Positions 26,527-39,474 of a DNA stretch of 64,000 nt are shown in pieces. The stretch is taken from assembly GCA_031291335.1 (NCBI GenBank), contig JARLJF010000072.1, forward strand, positions 33,600-97,599, written 5' to 3'. Positions within the stretch are counted from its first letter, which is position 1, and each line of letters opens with the position of its first letter. The DNA comes from Pandoraea sp. GTDB lineage: Bacteria; Pseudomonadota; Gammaproteobacteria; Burkholderiales; Burkholderiaceae. Both the position numbers and the translations under genes were made by a program. The notes below the pieces were generated by a model, which saw only the letters and a list, made by a program, of their open reading frames with translations, was not told the DNA's origin and ran no database searches.

Positions 26527-26670
26527 AAAATCGAATTTGCGGGATGTATCGGTAAGCGGGCGGCAAGTCGGCCGTCGCTGGCAGTCAGGCGAGTTCGCAC
26601 GACCGGTGTTATCCCGGCATCATCTGCATCAATTGCATCAACACGGCAGCATTCGGAGGACTACATCGGC

Positions 26671-27441
26671 ATGGCGAAAATTTTCTGCGTGGCCAATCAG
26701 AAGGGCGGCGTCGGCAAGACGACCACCACGGTGAACCTCGCTGCCGGACTGGCGTCGCACGGGCAGCGGGTCTTGTTGGTCGACCTCGATCCCCAGGGCA
26801 ATGCGACGATGGGCAGCGGTATCGACAAGGCCGCACTCGAGTCGAGCGTGTACGAAGTGCTGGTCGACGGTGCCGATGTGACAACGAGCTGCCAGCGCTC
26901 GGAGTCCGGGAGTTACGACGTGCTGCCCGCAAACCGCGAACTGGCCGGCGCCGACGTGGAACTCGTCTCGCTCGAGAACCGCGACACGCGACTGAAGCAG
27001 GCGCTCGCCAAGGTCGACGACGCCTACGACTTCGTTCTCATCGACTGCCCGCCGACACTCTCCCTGCTCACCCTCAACGGGTTGTGCGCGGCACATGGCG
27101 TGATCATTCCGATGCAGTGCGAGTATTTCGCGCTGGAAGGGCTGTCGGATCTCGTCAACACGATCAAGCAGGTGCACGCGAATCTGAATCGTGACCTGAA
27201 GGTCATCGGCCTGTTGCGCGTGATGTTCGATCCGCGCATCACGCTGCAGCAACAAGTCTCGGAGCAGCTCAAGGAGCACTTCGGCGACAAGGTTTTCAAC
27301 GCGATCATTCCGCGCAACGTGCGGCTCGCCGAAGCGCCGAGTTACGGCATGCCGGGCGTCGTCTTCGATCCCGCGTCGCGCGGCGCGAAGGCGTATCTGC
27401 AATTCGGCGCGGAAATGATCGCGCGCATTCAAACTATGTAA
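26671..27441 (+). CDS. parA: Chromosome partitioning ATPase ParA (Soj-like)
   Basis: A 256-residue MinD/ParA-type ATPase without an N-terminal DNA-binding extension, i.e. the chromosomal type. The deviant Walker A KGGVGKTTT is at residues 11-19, and the switch region FVLIDCPPTLSLLTLNGL carries the Walker B aspartate. It binds DNA nonspecifically as an ATP dimer and is stimulated by ParB bound at parS, pulling origins apart. parB follows 27 bases downstream. The substrate sites are the parS array about 3.5 kb to the left. Confidence 0.96.
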   Translation: MAKIFCVANQKGGVGKTTTTVNLAAGLASHGQRVLLVDLDPQGNATMGSGIDKAALESSVYEVLVDGADVTTSCQRSESGSYDVLPANRELAGADVELVSLENRDTRLKQALAKVDDAYDFVLIDCPPTLSLLTLNGLCAAHGVIIPMQCEYFALEGLSDLVNTIKQVHANLNRDLKVIGLLRVMFDPRITLQQQVSEQLKEHFGDKVFNAIIPRNVRLAEAPSYGMPGVVFDPASRGAKAYLQFGAEMIARIQTM

Positions 27442-27468
27442 GGCGCAATCGCGCAGGAACGCATTGTC

Positions 27469-28368
27469 ATGGCGACCAAGACCAACGCACTGAAAAAAAA
27501 GGGCCTGGGCCGCGGCCTCGAAGCGCTGCTCGGCGCACACGCCGATAATCACAACGGCGCGACCGAGGCAGGCGCCGACGGCGCGCCGTCGGTGATGTCG
27601 CTCGAGCGTCTTCAGGCCGGCAAGTATCAACCGCGCACGCGCATGGATGAAGGCGCATTGCAGGAACTCGCCGCGAGCATTCGCGCGCAAGGCCTGATGC
27701 AGCCGATTCTGGTGCGTCGTGTCGATGGTGAGAAGTACGAAATTATTGCAGGCGAACGCCGCTTCCGCGCCGCACGCATTGCCGGACTGGCCGAAGTGCC
27801 GGTACTCGTGCGCGACGTGCCCGATGAAGCCGCCGCCGCCATGGCGCTCATCGAGAATATTCAGCGCGAAGACCTGAATCCGCTCGAAGAGGCGCAGGGC
27901 ATTCAGCGCCTGCTTGGTGAATTCAATTACACGCACGAACAGGCGGCCGAGTCGCTCGGTCGCTCGCGCAGTGCGGTGTCGAACCTGCTGCGTCTGCTCA
28001 ATCTCGCGCAGCCGGTGCAGACGATGCTGCTTGCCGGCGATCTTGACATGGGACACGCACGTGCGTTGCTTGCTGTCGATGCGGCCACGCAGATCACGCT
28101 TGCCAATCAAGTCGTGAACAAGCGGCTGTCGGTGCGCGACACCGAACGGATCGTCAATGCGTCGCTCAAGCCGCAGGGCGACGGCATTCGTCGTCGTTCG
28201 GCGGAAGAGGGTGGTCGCGATGTGACGCGTCTTGAAGACGAGCTGTCGGATCTGCTCGCGTCGACCGTCAAGATCAAGGTCGGCCGCAAAGGCGCCGGAC
28301 AACTCATGATCGAATTCGGCAGCCTCGATGCGCTCGATGGTATTCTTGCGCGCATTCGTGCCGAGTAA
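27469..28368 (+). CDS. parB: Chromosome partitioning protein ParB (parS-binding CTP switch)
   Basis: A 299-residue ParB. The N-terminal basic segment (LKKKGLGRGLEALLG) interacts with ParA. The CTP-binding/arginine-patch motif GERRFRA is at residues 95-101. The HTH for parS recognition is around residues 155-180 (EQAAESLGRSRSAVSNLLRLL), and a C-terminal dimerisation domain ends the protein. It loads at GTTTCACGTGAAAC sites and spreads as a clamp. The twelve parS sites at 20.9-24.6 kb are its expected targets. Confidence 0.96.
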   Translation: MATKTNALKKKGLGRGLEALLGAHADNHNGATEAGADGAPSVMSLERLQAGKYQPRTRMDEGALQELAASIRAQGLMQPILVRRVDGEKYEIIAGERRFRAARIAGLAEVPVLVRDVPDEAAAAMALIENIQREDLNPLEEAQGIQRLLGEFNYTHEQAAESLGRSRSAVSNLLRLLNLAQPVQTMLLAGDLDMGHARALLAVDAATQITLANQVVNKRLSVRDTERIVNASLKPQGDGIRRRSAEEGGRDVTRLEDELSDLLASTVKIKVGRKGAGQLMIEFGSLDALDGILARIRAE

Positions 28369-28392
28369 ATTCGGTCTCCTGATTATCTCTCC

Positions 28393-29610
28393 GTGACCGA
28401 GCCCGCTGGCAAACCGGCAGGACAGACAAGGCCGACGGCGCCGGACGGCGCCCCTGCGAGCGCATCGTCGTCGGGCACGGCAACGACGCGTGTTCTGCGC
28501 GTTTTGCGCACGACTTACGATCGTGTGCGCAGCGATCGCGTGCTGCTCGTTCTGCTCATCGGATTCGTCATCCTGCAGGTCGTTCGGCCCGCGAGCGTTG
28601 GTGAGCTTTTCACGCGCATCGATCAACACACAATCCTCACGCTCGCAGGCTTGTTGATGCTGACGCGCGCCATCGATCAGAGCGGTTTTCTCGATTGGCT
28701 CGCCCAGCGGCTGCTGCGGTCGTTTCGCACCGAGCGACGTCTCGCGTTGTTGATGGTGACGTTCGCCGCCGGGCTCTCCACGCTGTTGACCAACGACGTC
28801 GCCCTCTTTGCTGTCGTACCGCTCGCGCAGTCGCTTGCGCGGATTGCGCCCGTGAGGATCGAGCGGCTGATCATCTTCCTCGCGTTGGCGGTGAACGCGG
28901 GTTCGAGTCTCACGCCGCTTGGCAATCCGCAAAACCTCTTTCTCTGGCAACGCAGCGGCATGGGCTTCGGCGCATTCGTGGTCATGATGACGCCGCTCAC
29001 GCTCGCTCTCATGGCTGTACTGCTCGTGACGTGCGCGCTGGCGTTCGATTCGCGCGTGCTGCATTTTCAGCGACGCGGCCCGAGGCATGACGTGCGCTGG
29101 ATGCTGCTGTGGATCGCCCTGGCGCTGTTCATTGCCTTCGTCGCGCTGGCAGACCATGGGTATGCCGGGTGGGCTTGCGCAGGCGTGGCGGTGGTGCTGC
29201 TCGCCGTACGTCGCAACGCGGTGCTCGGCATCGACTGGCTGCTGCTGGCGATTTTCGTGCTGATGTTCGTCGTACTGCGCGGTGTGGCCGGCTTACCGGA
29301 AGTGCGCGCCATCCTGGGGCATGTGGATTTCTCGGGGGCAGGGATGTCCTATGCGGGGGCGGCAGTACTCTCCCAATTCATCAGCAACGTGCCCGCCGCG
29401 ATCCTGCTCGCCGAGTACAGCCACAACTGGCCGGCACTCGCGCATGGCGTGGCCGTGGGCGGCTTCGGCCTGGCGATTGGTTCGTTGGCCAACCTGATCG
29501 CATTGCGCATGGCGAAATCGGAAAAAATCTGGTGGCACTTTCATTGGCTTTCCATTCCGTTTTACCTGGTGGCACTTTTCGTTGGGTTTATGGCCCTGAA
29601 ATGGGTATGA
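28393..29610 (+). CDS. Ion-transporter superfamily permease (SLC13/ArsB/CitM-like)
   Basis: A 405-residue membrane protein with about eleven hydrophobic helices. The paired re-entrant-loop motifs of the family are visible: STLLTNDVALFAVVPLAQ and NAGSSLTPLGNPQNL in the first half, QFISNVPAAILLAEYS in the second. Members transport dicarboxylates, citrate, sulfate, arsenite or sodium/protons; the substrate is not readable. The start is GTG at 28393, with only a weak ribosome site 24 bases after parB, so it may be read through from parAB. The N-terminal 30 residues are Ala/Pro/Ser-rich. Confidence 0.8.
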   Translation: MTEPAGKPAGQTRPTAPDGAPASASSSGTATTRVLRVLRTTYDRVRSDRVLLVLLIGFVILQVVRPASVGELFTRIDQHTILTLAGLLMLTRAIDQSGFLDWLAQRLLRSFRTERRLALLMVTFAAGLSTLLTNDVALFAVVPLAQSLARIAPVRIERLIIFLALAVNAGSSLTPLGNPQNLFLWQRSGMGFGAFVVMMTPLTLALMAVLLVTCALAFDSRVLHFQRRGPRHDVRWMLLWIALALFIAFVALADHGYAGWACAGVAVVLLAVRRNAVLGIDWLLLAIFVLMFVVLRGVAGLPEVRAILGHVDFSGAGMSYAGAAVLSQFISNVPAAILLAEYSHNWPALAHGVAVGGFGLAIGSLANLIALRMAKSEKIWWHFHWLSIPFYLVALFVGFMALKWV

Positions 29611-29760
29611 TCACGCACCGAACCCCGTCAGGGTGCAGGGATCGTGCAGCGTTCATCAGGAATGCCGCGTTGCACCATGAGTAAAATCGCGCTCCGTGAG
29701 AGTTGGCGCCAAATCGAAGCATGCACTGCACAATTTCGGCGAATTTGTTGCGCGTTTCGA

Positions 29761-29790
29761 TTGACTGGGGTTCGTAATGTCCCGTAAAAT
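29761..29790 (+). promoter_or_regulatory. Candidate sigma-70 promoter of the atp operon
   Basis: TTGACT (29761-29766), an 18-base spacer and TAAAAT (29785-29790), 65 bases before the atpI start. Each hexamer matches consensus at five of six positions. Confidence 0.6.
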
Positions 29791-29854
29791 CTCGCGGATT
29801 TATCTGCTTGAAGAGCCCATTCGTTTTGCACGAGTCGGGCGGGGAGGCAACGAG

Positions 29855-30358
29855 ATGACCGTAGAAAACCGGTCGAACTTGGAACCGAAACCGCAAGCGC
29901 CGGCACATGCAGCATCAGAGGTTTGGGACGACGAGCAGGAGCAAGAAACAATCGTTCCGCTCACGCGTGCGCAGGCCGAGCGCCTGTTCGGTCCCGATGT
30001 GGGGCGCGCATCCCGTGTGACTCCATTCAGGGTGGTGGGAGCCCAGGTACTGCTGTCGCTGGTAGCGACACTGGCCTGGTGGTTACTCTCGGCATCGCCA
30101 CGAGACGCGGCGGTGTCCGCATGGCTGGGCGGCATGATCGGTTGGATACCGGGCGCATTGTTTGCGCTGCGGTTAAGGATGTCAGGTGATCGTCTTTCCG
30201 TCAGTTCGTTAGTGATGGGAGAGGCGGTCAAGGTAGTAACGACGATTGCATTGTTGGTGGCGGTAGCGTTCGGCTATTCCGGAGTTCACTGGGTAGCGTT
30301 CCTCGTCACCTTCGTACTGACGCTGAAGGCCTATTGGCTTGCGATGGTACTGAAGTAG
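29855..30358 (+). CDS. atpI: ATP synthase protein I (AtpI)
   Basis: A 167-residue small membrane protein with four hydrophobic segments in the C-terminal two thirds and a charged N-terminal region of about 55 residues. AtpI assists assembly of the c-ring of F1Fo ATP synthase. The start at 29855 (MTVENRS) has GGGAGG upstream; an in-frame ATG at 29777 overlaps the promoter and is rejected. It leads the complete atpIBEFHAGDC operon. Confidence 0.85.
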   Translation: MTVENRSNLEPKPQAPAHAASEVWDDEQEQETIVPLTRAQAERLFGPDVGRASRVTPFRVVGAQVLLSLVATLAWWLLSASPRDAAVSAWLGGMIGWIPGALFALRLRMSGDRLSVSSLVMGEAVKVVTTIALLVAVAFGYSGVHWVAFLVTFVLTLKAYWLAMVLK

Positions 30359-30428
30359 CGGTGAGAAAGCCGCTCACGCGTCGTCACGCTACCGTGTGCG
30401 GATTTTCATAATTGGGTGTTTGATCGCT

Positions 30429-31277
30429 ATGTCAGTAGAAGCCGGCCACGCTCCGAACCCGTCGGAGTACATTTCGCACCACCTGCAAAATCTCGCGAGT
30501 TCGACGCAGACCAGCATTGTCGATTTCTCGATCATCAACTGGGACACGATGTTCTGGTCGATCGCGATGGGCGTTCTGGGCTGCTTCGTGCTGTGGATGG
30601 CTGCTCGTAAAGCCACCTCGGGCGTTCCGGGCCGTTTCCAGGCCGCCGTGGAAATGCTCGTCGAGATGGTGGAAGACCAATCGAAGAGCATCGTGCACGG
30701 CAATCGTGCCTTTATCGCTCCCCTCGCGTTGACCGTGTTCGTCTGGGTCGCGCTCATGAACTCGCTGGACTTGCTGCCGGTCGATCTGCCGTCGAAGGTG
30801 ATCGAGTGGGTCGGTCTGGGTTCGATCATTACGCACCATCGTATTGTGCCGACCGCCGATCTGAACGGCACGCTCGGTATTGCTGTCGGCGTGCTCATCC
30901 TGATGATCTACTACAGCTTCAAGATCAAGGGCGCGGGCGGTTTCATGCACGAGCTGTTCACCGCACCGTTCGGTAACCACTTCCTGCTGTGGATTCCGAA
31001 CCTGCTGCTCAACCTCATCGAATTCTGTGCCAAGACCGTGTCGCTCGGTATGCGACTGTTCGGCAATATGTACGCCGGCGAACTGTTGTTCCTGCTGATC
31101 GCTCTGCTGGGTGGTCTCTGGAGCTTTGGCGCAGATGCGTCGGTGCTGGGTTTCGTCGGTCATATCATCGCCGGCACCGCATGGGCGATTTTCCACATCC
31201 TGATCGTGTTGCTCCAGGCGTTCATCATGATGATGCTCACGCTGGTGTATATCGGTCAGGCGCACGACCATCACTGA
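30429..31277 (+). CDS. atpB: F1Fo ATP synthase subunit a
   Basis: A 282-residue inner-membrane subunit that forms the proton half-channels next to the c-ring. The essential arginine lies in [20 protein letters not shown] (about residues 199-218), and the C-terminal helix [25 protein letters not shown] is conserved. The start [15 protein letters not shown] at 30429 is preferred to an in-frame ATG at 30396. The ribosome site is weak. Confidence 0.96.
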   Translation: MSVEAGHAPNPSEYISHHLQNLASSTQTSIVDFSIINWDTMFWSIAMGVLGCFVLWMAARKATSGVPGRFQAAVEMLVEMVEDQSKSIVHGNRAFIAPLALTVFVWVALMNSLDLLPVDLPSKVIEWVGLGSIITHHRIVPTADLNGTLGIAVGVLILMIYYSFKIKGAGGFMHELFTAPFGNHFLLWIPNLLLNLIEFCAKTVSLGMRLFGNMYAGELLFLLIALLGGLWSFGADASVLGFVGHIIAGTAWAIFHILIVLLQAFIMMMLTLVYIGQAHDHH

Positions 31278-31347
31278 TCGGTCGTTGCGAGTAGTCAAGG
31301 GTTTCCCGGTTTTTCAGTTTTTCAAATTTAAAGTTTCAAGTCTCTAA

Positions 31348-31629
<282 letters not shown>

Positions 31630-31754
31630 GTTACTTTCGGCCGGTCGCGCATTGATCCGCGCGGCCAACTGGACATGAACGGCGCGCCCAAGCCAGCAGG
31701 CACAATGGGGCGCGCTGTTTTGCCAATCGACTCGCATCACCGAAAGGAAACACC

Positions 31755-32225
31755 GTGAACATCAACGCAACTCTGTTCGCGCAAACCGTCGTGTTTCTGA
31801 TCCTGGCATGGTTCACGATGAAGTTCGTGTGGCCGCCGCTGATCAAGGCTATCGACGAACGCGCGAAGAAAATCGCTGACGGTCTGGCTGCTGCCGATAA
31901 GGGCAAGGCTGAACTCGACGCCGCCAACAAGCGCTCCACGCAAGCCCTCGCGGAAGCCCGCGACGAAGGCGCGAAGCGTATTGCCGACGCCGAGAAGCGC
32001 GCACTGGCCGTGGCTGACGAGATCAAGGCTCAGGCGCAAGCCGAAGCCGCCCGTATCATCGCCAACGCCAAAGCTGAAGCCGAGAACCAGGCCGTCAAGG
32101 TCCGTGAATCGCTGCGCGAAGACGTTGCCGGTCTGGCTGTCAAGGGCGCCGAGCAGATCCTGAAGCGTGAAGTTGACGCCAAGGCCCACGCTGCCCTGCT
32201 GAACCAACTCAAGGCAGAGCTCTGA
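31755..32225 (+). CDS. atpF: F1Fo ATP synthase subunit b
   Basis: A 156-residue peripheral-stalk subunit. One N-terminal membrane helix (about residues 5-25) is followed by a long charged coiled coil rich in Ala, Glu, Lys and Arg. Typical length for subunit b. The 125 bases before it hold no gene. atpH follows after two bases. Confidence 0.96.
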   Translation: MNINATLFAQTVVFLILAWFTMKFVWPPLIKAIDERAKKIADGLAAADKGKAELDAANKRSTQALAEARDEGAKRIADAEKRALAVADEIKAQAQAEAARIIANAKAEAENQAVKVRESLREDVAGLAVKGAEQILKREVDAKAHAALLNQLKAEL

Positions 32226-32227
32226 TC

Positions 32228-32758
32228 ATGGCCGAACTCGCAACCATCGCTCGTCCGTATGCCGAGGCGTTGTTCCGCGTGGCCAAGTCCGGCGACCTGA
32301 ATCGCTGGTCGGAGCTGGTGCGCGAACTGGCGCAAGTGGCAGCGCTGCCCGAAGTGGCCAATCTGGCCGACGATCCGAAAGTCACGCCGGCGCAAGTCGT
32401 CGACGTGCTGACCGCAGCCGTGAAATCGACCGACGCCGAAGTGCGCAACTTCGTCGCCGCTGTGGTCGAAAACGGCCGTCTGGCGGCTATGCCGGAAATC
32501 GCCGATCAGTTCGAAGTGTTGAAGAACGCTGCCGCCGGTTCGGCGGATGCCACGATCGAAAGCGCCTTCCCGCTCGAAGGTGAGCAACTGACCTCGCTGG
32601 TCAAGGGCCTCGAGCACAAGTTCGGCCGCAAGCTCAACCCGAGCGTGACGGTAGAACCGTCGCTTATCGGTGGCGTGCGTGTGGTGGTTGGCGACGAGGT
32701 GCTGGACACTTCGGTGCGCGCCCGCCTGGCGGCTATGCGGACATCGCTGACGGCCTGA
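32228..32758 (+). CDS. atpH: F1Fo ATP synthase subunit delta
   Basis: A 176-residue subunit that joins the peripheral stalk to the top of F1. The N-terminal helical domain ([19 protein letters not shown]) and the C-terminal signature [31 protein letters not shown] are clear. It is translationally close-coupled to atpF. Confidence 0.96.
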   Translation: MAELATIARPYAEALFRVAKSGDLNRWSELVRELAQVAALPEVANLADDPKVTPAQVVDVLTAAVKSTDAEVRNFVAAVVENGRLAAMPEIADQFEVLKNAAAGSADATIESAFPLEGEQLTSLVKGLEHKFGRKLNPSVTVEPSLIGGVRVVVGDEVLDTSVRARLAAMRTSLTA

Positions 32759-32808
32759 GCCCGGCGCGATACGCCTGCGACGGCAAGAATTGAATATCAG
32801 GAGCACAT

Positions 32809-34350
32809 ATGCAACTCAATCCCTCTGAAATCAGCGAACTGATCAAGAGCCGGATTCAAGGTCTCGAGAGCGGCGCCGAAGTCCGTAACGAAGGCACCGT
32901 GATTTCGGTGACCGACGGTATCTGCCGTATCCATGGCCTGTCGGACGTGATGCAGGGCGAAATGCTGGAATTCCCGGGCAATACGTTCGGTCTGGCACTG
33001 AACCTCGAGCGCGACTCCGTCGGCGCCGTGATTCTGGGCGAGTACGAGCACATCTCGGAAGGCGACACCGTCAAGTGCACGGGCCGCATTCTGGAAGTGC
33101 CGGTCGGCCCGGAACTGAAGGGCCGCGTCGTTGACGCACTGGGCGTGCCGATCGACGGCAAGGGTCCGATCAACGCAAAGCAAACCGACGCCATCGAAAA
33201 GATCGCCCCGGGCGTGATTTGGCGTAAGTCGGTGTCGCAACCGCTGCAAACCGGTACGAAGGCTATCGACGCCATGGTGCCGATCGGCCGCGGCCAGCGT
33301 GAGCTGATCATTGGTGACCGTCAGACGGGTAAGACCGCTGTGGCCGTCGACACGATCATCTCGCAAAAGGGCAAGGGCGTGACCTGCGTCTACGTTGCGA
33401 TCGGCCAGAAGGCTTCGTCGATCATGAACGTGGTGCGCAAGCTCGAAGAGCAAGGCGCGATGGAGTACACGATCATCGTGACCGCCACCGCTTCTGACTC
33501 GGCCGCCATGCAGTTCATCGCACCGTACGCCGGTTGCACGATGGGCGAATACTTCCGCGACCGCGGCGAAGACGCGCTGATCATTTATGACGACTTGACC
33601 AAGCAAGCTTGGGCCTACCGTCAGATCTCGCTGCTGCTGCGCCGCCCGCCGGGCCGTGAAGCTTACCCGGGTGACGTGTTCTATCTGCACTCGCGTCTGC
33701 TCGAGCGTGCGGCTCGCGTCTCGGAAGAGTACGTCGAGAAGTTCACCAACGGCGCCGTGAAGGGCCAGAGCGGTTCGCTGACGGCACTGCCGATCATTGA
33801 AACGCAAGCCGGTGACGTGACCGCCTTCGTTCCGACGAACGTGATCTCGATTACCGACGGCCAGATCTTCCTGGAAACCGATCTGTTCAACGCAGGTATC
33901 CGTCCGGCAATTAACGCCGGTATCTCGGTGTCGCGCGTTGGTGGTGCTGCTCAGACCAAGGTTATCAAGAAGCTGTCGGGCGGTATCCGTACCGACCTCG
34001 CACAGTATCGTGAGCTGGCTGCGTTCGCGCAGTTCGCCTCGGACCTGGACGAAGCTACCCGCAAGCAGCTCGAGCGCGGCCGCCGCGTGACGGAACTGCT
34101 CAAGCAGCCGCAGTACCACCCGCTGCAAGTGTGGGAACTGGCCGTGTCGCTGTTCGCCGCCAACAACGGCTATCTGGATGATCTCGAAATCGCTCAGGTA
34201 CTGCCGTTCGAAAAGGGTCTGCGCGAAGTTCTGAAGACCAGCCACGGCGCGCTCATCGGCCGTATCGAAGAGACCAAAGATCTCTCGAAGGACGACGAAG
34301 CCGCCCTGCACGCTGCGATCAAGGACTTCAAGAAGACCGGCGCTTACTAA
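32809..34350 (+). CDS. atpA: F1 ATP synthase subunit alpha
   Basis: A 513-residue subunit of the catalytic hexamer carrying non-catalytic nucleotide sites. The P-loop GDRQTGKT is at residues 169-176, and the alpha/beta signature [17 protein letters not shown] is near residue 366. Length and P-loop position equal those of E. coli AtpA. It is followed by 88 bases without a gene before atpG. Confidence 0.98.
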   Translation: MQLNPSEISELIKSRIQGLESGAEVRNEGTVISVTDGICRIHGLSDVMQGEMLEFPGNTFGLALNLERDSVGAVILGEYEHISEGDTVKCTGRILEVPVGPELKGRVVDALGVPIDGKGPINAKQTDAIEKIAPGVIWRKSVSQPLQTGTKAIDAMVPIGRGQRELIIGDRQTGKTAVAVDTIISQKGKGVTCVYVAIGQKASSIMNVVRKLEEQGAMEYTIIVTATASDSAAMQFIAPYAGCTMGEYFRDRGEDALIIYDDLTKQAWAYRQISLLLRRPPGREAYPGDVFYLHSRLLERAARVSEEYVEKFTNGAVKGQSGSLTALPIIETQAGDVTAFVPTNVISITDGQIFLETDLFNAGIRPAINAGISVSRVGGAAQTKVIKKLSGGIRTDLAQYRELAAFAQFASDLDEATRKQLERGRRVTELLKQPQYHPLQVWELAVSLFAANNGYLDDLEIAQVLPFEKGLREVLKTSHGALIGRIEETKDLSKDDEAALHAAIKDFKKTGAY

Positions 34351-34438
34351 TCCGGTTGAATCGGTAACTATTCAACGGACCCGGGAAGGCGCGATGTTCA
34401 GGCAAGAGCGGACGTCGCGCCGAGACAAGGAGTAAGCA

Positions 34439-35326
34439 ATGGCTGGAATGAAGGAAATTCGCGGCAAGATCAAGAGCGTGCAAAACACGCGCAAGATCAC
34501 CAAGGCCATGGAAATGGTGGCCGCGTCGAAGATGCGCAAGGCGCAGGAACGCATGCGTCATGCCCGGCCGTACGCTGACAAGGTGCGCCAGATTGCTGCG
34601 CACATGGGCCAGGCGAATCCGGAATACCACCACCCGTTCATGGTGAAGCATGCCGACGCGAAAGCCGCCGGCATCATCGTGGTGACGACGGACAAGGGGC
34701 TGTGCGGCGGCTTGAACACCAACGTGCTGCGTGCCGTGGTGAACAAGCTGAAGGCTATCGAAGCGCAAGGTCTGAAGATCGAAGCGACCGCCATCGGCGG
34801 CAAGGGCTTCGGTTTCCTGAACCGTATCGGCGCGAAGGTGGTTTCGCACGTCGTGCAACTGGGCGACACCCCGCATCTGGACAAGCTGATCGGCGCAGTG
34901 AAGCTGCAGCTCGACGCGTATGCCGAAGGCAAGCTTGACGCCGTGTACCTGGCCTACAACCGCTTCGTCAACACGATGAAGCAGGAAGCCGTGGTCGAAC
35001 AACTGCTGCCGTTGCCCGAGAAGCTCGAAGGCCAATCGGAAGAGGCGAGCGCAGTGCCGGCACAGCATTCGTGGGATTACATCTACGAACCGGATGCAAA
35101 GACGGTCGTTGATGCCCTGCTGGTGCGCTACGTCGAAGCGGTCGTGTATCAGGCAGTCGCAGAGAACATGGCGTCGGAACAGTCTGCCCGCATGGTGGCC
35201 ATGAAGGCCGCGTCGGACAACGCGAAGACCGTGATCGGTGAATTGCAGATGGTCTACAACAAGGGCCGTCAAGCAGCGATTACGAAGGAACTGTCCGAAA
35301 TCGTGGGTGGCGCCGCCGCTGTGTAA
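34439..35326 (+). CDS. atpG: F1 ATP synthase subunit gamma
   Basis: A 295-residue central-shaft subunit. N-terminal [32 protein letters not shown] and C-terminal [45 protein letters not shown] coiled-coil segments are conserved. GAGTAAG precedes the ATG. Confidence 0.97.
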   Translation: MAGMKEIRGKIKSVQNTRKITKAMEMVAASKMRKAQERMRHARPYADKVRQIAAHMGQANPEYHHPFMVKHADAKAAGIIVVTTDKGLCGGLNTNVLRAVVNKLKAIEAQGLKIEATAIGGKGFGFLNRIGAKVVSHVVQLGDTPHLDKLIGAVKLQLDAYAEGKLDAVYLAYNRFVNTMKQEAVVEQLLPLPEKLEGQSEEASAVPAQHSWDYIYEPDAKTVVDALLVRYVEAVVYQAVAENMASEQSARMVAMKAASDNAKTVIGELQMVYNKGRQAAITKELSEIVGGAAAV

Positions 35327-35369
35327 GCGGTGGCACGGGCCGATGCGCCGCAAGGCGAAATGAATTTGA

Positions 35370-36779
<1,410 letters not shown>

Positions 36780-36926
36780 ACGGTTGAGTGCCGGGCGACG
36801 GCGGGGTCTCGCGAGAGACGCCACCGCACGCCGGCAGGTGACTGTTGCGGGGCGGGGTAGCGGAGCGAGGGCGGCAACGTCCGGACTGGCGCGCCTGCCG
36901 CTTCATCACACTCAACGGGAGCGATT

Positions 36927-37343
36927 ATGGCAACCATTCACGTAGACGTCGTCAGCGCGGAAGAGCAGATCTTCTCGGGTAAGGCGCGCTTTGTGGCACT
37001 ACCGGGTGAAGCCGGCGAGCTGGGCATTCTGCCTGGCCACACGCCGCTGATCACGCGTATCAAGCCGGGTGCGGTGCGTATTGAGGACGAAGCAGGCAAC
37101 GAGGACTTTGTCTTCGTGGCCGGCGGTATTCTCGAAGTGCAACCGGACACGGTGACTGTGCTCGCCGACACCGCCATTCGCGGCAAGGATCTGGACGAGG
37201 CGAAGGCTGCCGACGCCAAACGCCGCGCGGAAGAAGCGCTGACGAACAAGGATTCGAACATCGAGTACGCGACTGCCCAGGCCGAACTGGCCGAAGCGAT
37301 CGCCCAACTCGCTGCGATCCAGAAGTTCCGCAAGGTGAAGTAA
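36927..37343 (+). CDS. atpC: F1 ATP synthase subunit epsilon
   Basis: A 138-residue subunit with an N-terminal beta sandwich ([19 protein letters not shown]) and a C-terminal helical hairpin, able to inhibit ATP hydrolysis. GGGAG precedes the ATG. The 147-base gap from atpD is GC-rich with no gene. Last gene of the operon. Confidence 0.96.
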   Translation: MATIHVDVVSAEEQIFSGKARFVALPGEAGELGILPGHTPLITRIKPGAVRIEDEAGNEDFVFVAGGILEVQPDTVTVLADTAIRGKDLDEAKAADAKRRAEEALTNKDSNIEYATAQAELAEAIAQLAAIQKFRKVK

Positions 37344-37447
37344 AGCGGCAGGGCGGTTGCGGCGGCGTTTTCGTCGGCGTAGCGTGTCATGCCAGCCGTG
37401 GTGCTGCGACGTTCGTCATCGTGACGTACGTTGCCGCGCACCGGCAG

Positions 37448-37489
37448 AAAGCCCCATGCATGTAAGTGCGTGGGGCTTTTGTTTTGCCT
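37448..37489 (+). terminator. Rho-independent terminator of the atp operon
   Basis: AAAGCCCCATGCA (37448-37460) pairs with TGCGTGGGGCTTT (37467-37479) with one G-T pair, followed by TGTTTT. It lies about 105 bases after atpC. Confidence 0.85.
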
Positions 37490-37579
37490 GATGAAGTCGG
37501 CATCGCGTATCGCGGATGCTTCACAGATGCCCATTCCATGCCGGACTCAGGGCCATCCCCACTCGTTCTGTCACTCAAA

Positions 37580-37600
37580 TTACGTTAACGTAAACGTCAA
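37580..37600. promoter_or_regulatory. LiuR-like operator palindrome
   Basis: TTACGTTAACGTAA (37580-37593) is a perfect 14-bp palindrome, continued by ACGTCAA, so ACGT cores recur. It resembles the ACGTWAACGT-type motif described for MerR-family LiuR regulators of branched-chain and fatty acid breakdown. It precedes the acyl-CoA synthetase gene; no LiuR gene is in the window. Confidence 0.5.
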
Positions 37601-37729
37601 CCCTGCGTGACGCGCTATTGTTATGAAGAGAAGCTCGCCGCCGTTCGAAGCAACGACAGGCGCGCCATTCATTCGCTAGTGCCACGCGACAGCATTTCGC
37701 CATTTCAGCATTGCTTCAGGAGACAAAGC

Positions 37730-39448
37730 ATGGAAAGCCGGGAAGGTGCGGGCGTTGTACCTCGTGATGGACTGTCGTATGTGAAGGGTGATACCACCGT
37801 ACCGCTTTCGACGTTGACGGTGTTCGGTCTGCTCGCCGAGACGGCGTCGACGTTTCCGGAGCGGCAGGCCGTCGTGTTTCGCGAGCAGGGGGTGGACTGG
37901 ACGTGGCGCGAGTTCATCGCGCACGTGGACACCTTTGCCGCCGGACTGATGTCGTTGGGGCTGAAGAAGGGCGACCGCGTGGGTATCTGGTCGCCGAACC
38001 GGGTCGAATGGCTGGTCACGCAATTCGCGACCGCGCGCGCCGGTCTGATTCTCGTGAACATCAATCCGGCGTACCGGCTCGCCGAACTCGAATACGCGAT
38101 CAACAAGGTCGGTTGCAAGGCGCTCGTTGCCGCGGAGTCTTTCAAGACGTCGCGCTACCTCGACATGCTGAACGTGCTCGCCCCCGAGTTGGCAGTGTGC
38201 GAAGCGGGTCAACTGAAGTCGGAGAAGTTGCCGACGTTGCAGACCGTCATTCGCATGGGCACGGGCATTACCGCCGGCATGATGAATTTCAGCGACGTGG
38301 TGACGCTCGGTGCCGACGCGGATCTCGTCAAACTGCGCGAGATCTCCGACGGCCTCGATTGCTTCGAACCCATCAACATCCAGTTCACGAGCGGCACGAC
38401 CGGCAACCCGAAGGGCGCCACGCTGACGCATCACAACATCGTCAACAACGGCCGCTACATTGCCATGGCGATGCGCCTCTCCGAGCACGACAGCCTGTGC
38501 ATTCCCGTGCCGTTCTATCACTGCTTCGGCATGGTGCTGGCGGTGCTGGCCTGTGTGTCGACGGGCGCGACGATGGTGTTTCCGGGCGAGGCGTTCGACC
38601 CGAAGGCCACGATGGCCGCTGTCTCCGAAGAGAGCTGCACGGCCTTGCACGGGGTGCCGACGATGTTCATCGCGCAGCTGGATCACCCGGAATTCGCCAA
38701 CTACCACTTCGATACCCTGCGCACCGGGATCATGGCGGGCTCGCCGTGTCCCATCGAGACGATGAAGCGCGTGATCAGCGAAATGCACATGAGCGAAGTG
38801 ACGATCGCCTACGGCATGACGGAGACGAGCCCGGTGTCGTTCCAGACCACCACGACCGATCCGCTCGAGAAGCGCGTGACGACCGTCGGACGCGTGCAAC
38901 CCCACCTCGAAGTGAAGCTCGTCGACGCGGCCGGCGAGATCGTACCGGTCGGCGAGAAGGGCGAGCTTTGCACCAAGGGCTACTCGGTGATGCAGGGCTA
39001 TTGGGACGACGAGCCCCGCACGCGTGAGGCGATCCGCGACGGCTGGATGCACACGGGCGACCTCGCCACGCTCGACGAGGAGGGCTATTGCAACATCGTC
39101 GGCCGGGTCAAGGATATGCTCATTCGCGGTGGTGAGAACATCTACCCGCGCGAGATCGAGGAGTTCCTGTTCCGTCATCCGAAGGTACAGGCCGTGCAAG
39201 TGTTCGGCGTGCCGGATGCGAAGTACGGCGAGGAAGTCTGCGCCTGGATCATTCTCAAACCGGGCCAGAGCGCGACGGAAGACGACATCCGCACGTTCTG
39301 CAAGGACCAGATCGCACACTACAAGATTCCGCGCTACATCCGCTTCGTCGACGAGATGCCGATGACGATCACGGGCAAGGTGCAGAAATTCGTCATGCGC
39401 GAACGGATGGTCGAAACGTTGGGACTGTCTGAAGAGAAGACGGCTTAA
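37730..39448 (+). CDS. AMP-binding acyl-CoA synthetase
   Basis: A 572-residue adenylate-forming enzyme that activates a carboxylic acid to its CoA thioester via an acyl-AMP. The phosphate-binding motif [10 protein letters not shown] is at residues 220-229, the YGMTETSP motif is in the middle, and the C-terminal domain contains [22 protein letters not shown] and the terminal catalytic lysine segment TGKVQKF. The start at 37730 follows CAGGAGAC. It resembles medium/short-chain fatty acyl-CoA synthetases; the LiuR-like palindrome upstream suggests a role in acyl or branched-chain acid degradation. Confidence 0.92.
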   Translation: MESREGAGVVPRDGLSYVKGDTTVPLSTLTVFGLLAETASTFPERQAVVFREQGVDWTWREFIAHVDTFAAGLMSLGLKKGDRVGIWSPNRVEWLVTQFATARAGLILVNINPAYRLAELEYAINKVGCKALVAAESFKTSRYLDMLNVLAPELAVCEAGQLKSEKLPTLQTVIRMGTGITAGMMNFSDVVTLGADADLVKLREISDGLDCFEPINIQFTSGTTGNPKGATLTHHNIVNNGRYIAMAMRLSEHDSLCIPVPFYHCFGMVLAVLACVSTGATMVFPGEAFDPKATMAAVSEESCTALHGVPTMFIAQLDHPEFANYHFDTLRTGIMAGSPCPIETMKRVISEMHMSEVTIAYGMTETSPVSFQTTTTDPLEKRVTTVGRVQPHLEVKLVDAAGEIVPVGEKGELCTKGYSVMQGYWDDEPRTREAIRDGWMHTGDLATLDEEGYCNIVGRVKDMLIRGGENIYPREIEEFLFRHPKVQAVQVFGVPDAKYGEEVCAWIILKPGQSATEDDIRTFCKDQIAHYKIPRYIRFVDEMPMTITGKVQKFVMRERMVETLGLSEEKTA

Positions 39449-39474
39449 GGCTCGATGAAGGCCGCAGGGCCGGC

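Noticed and set aside
26638..29157. An 839-residue minus-strand frame opposite parA-parB
   Set aside because: It runs through the complements of three clear genes and shows no conserved motif.
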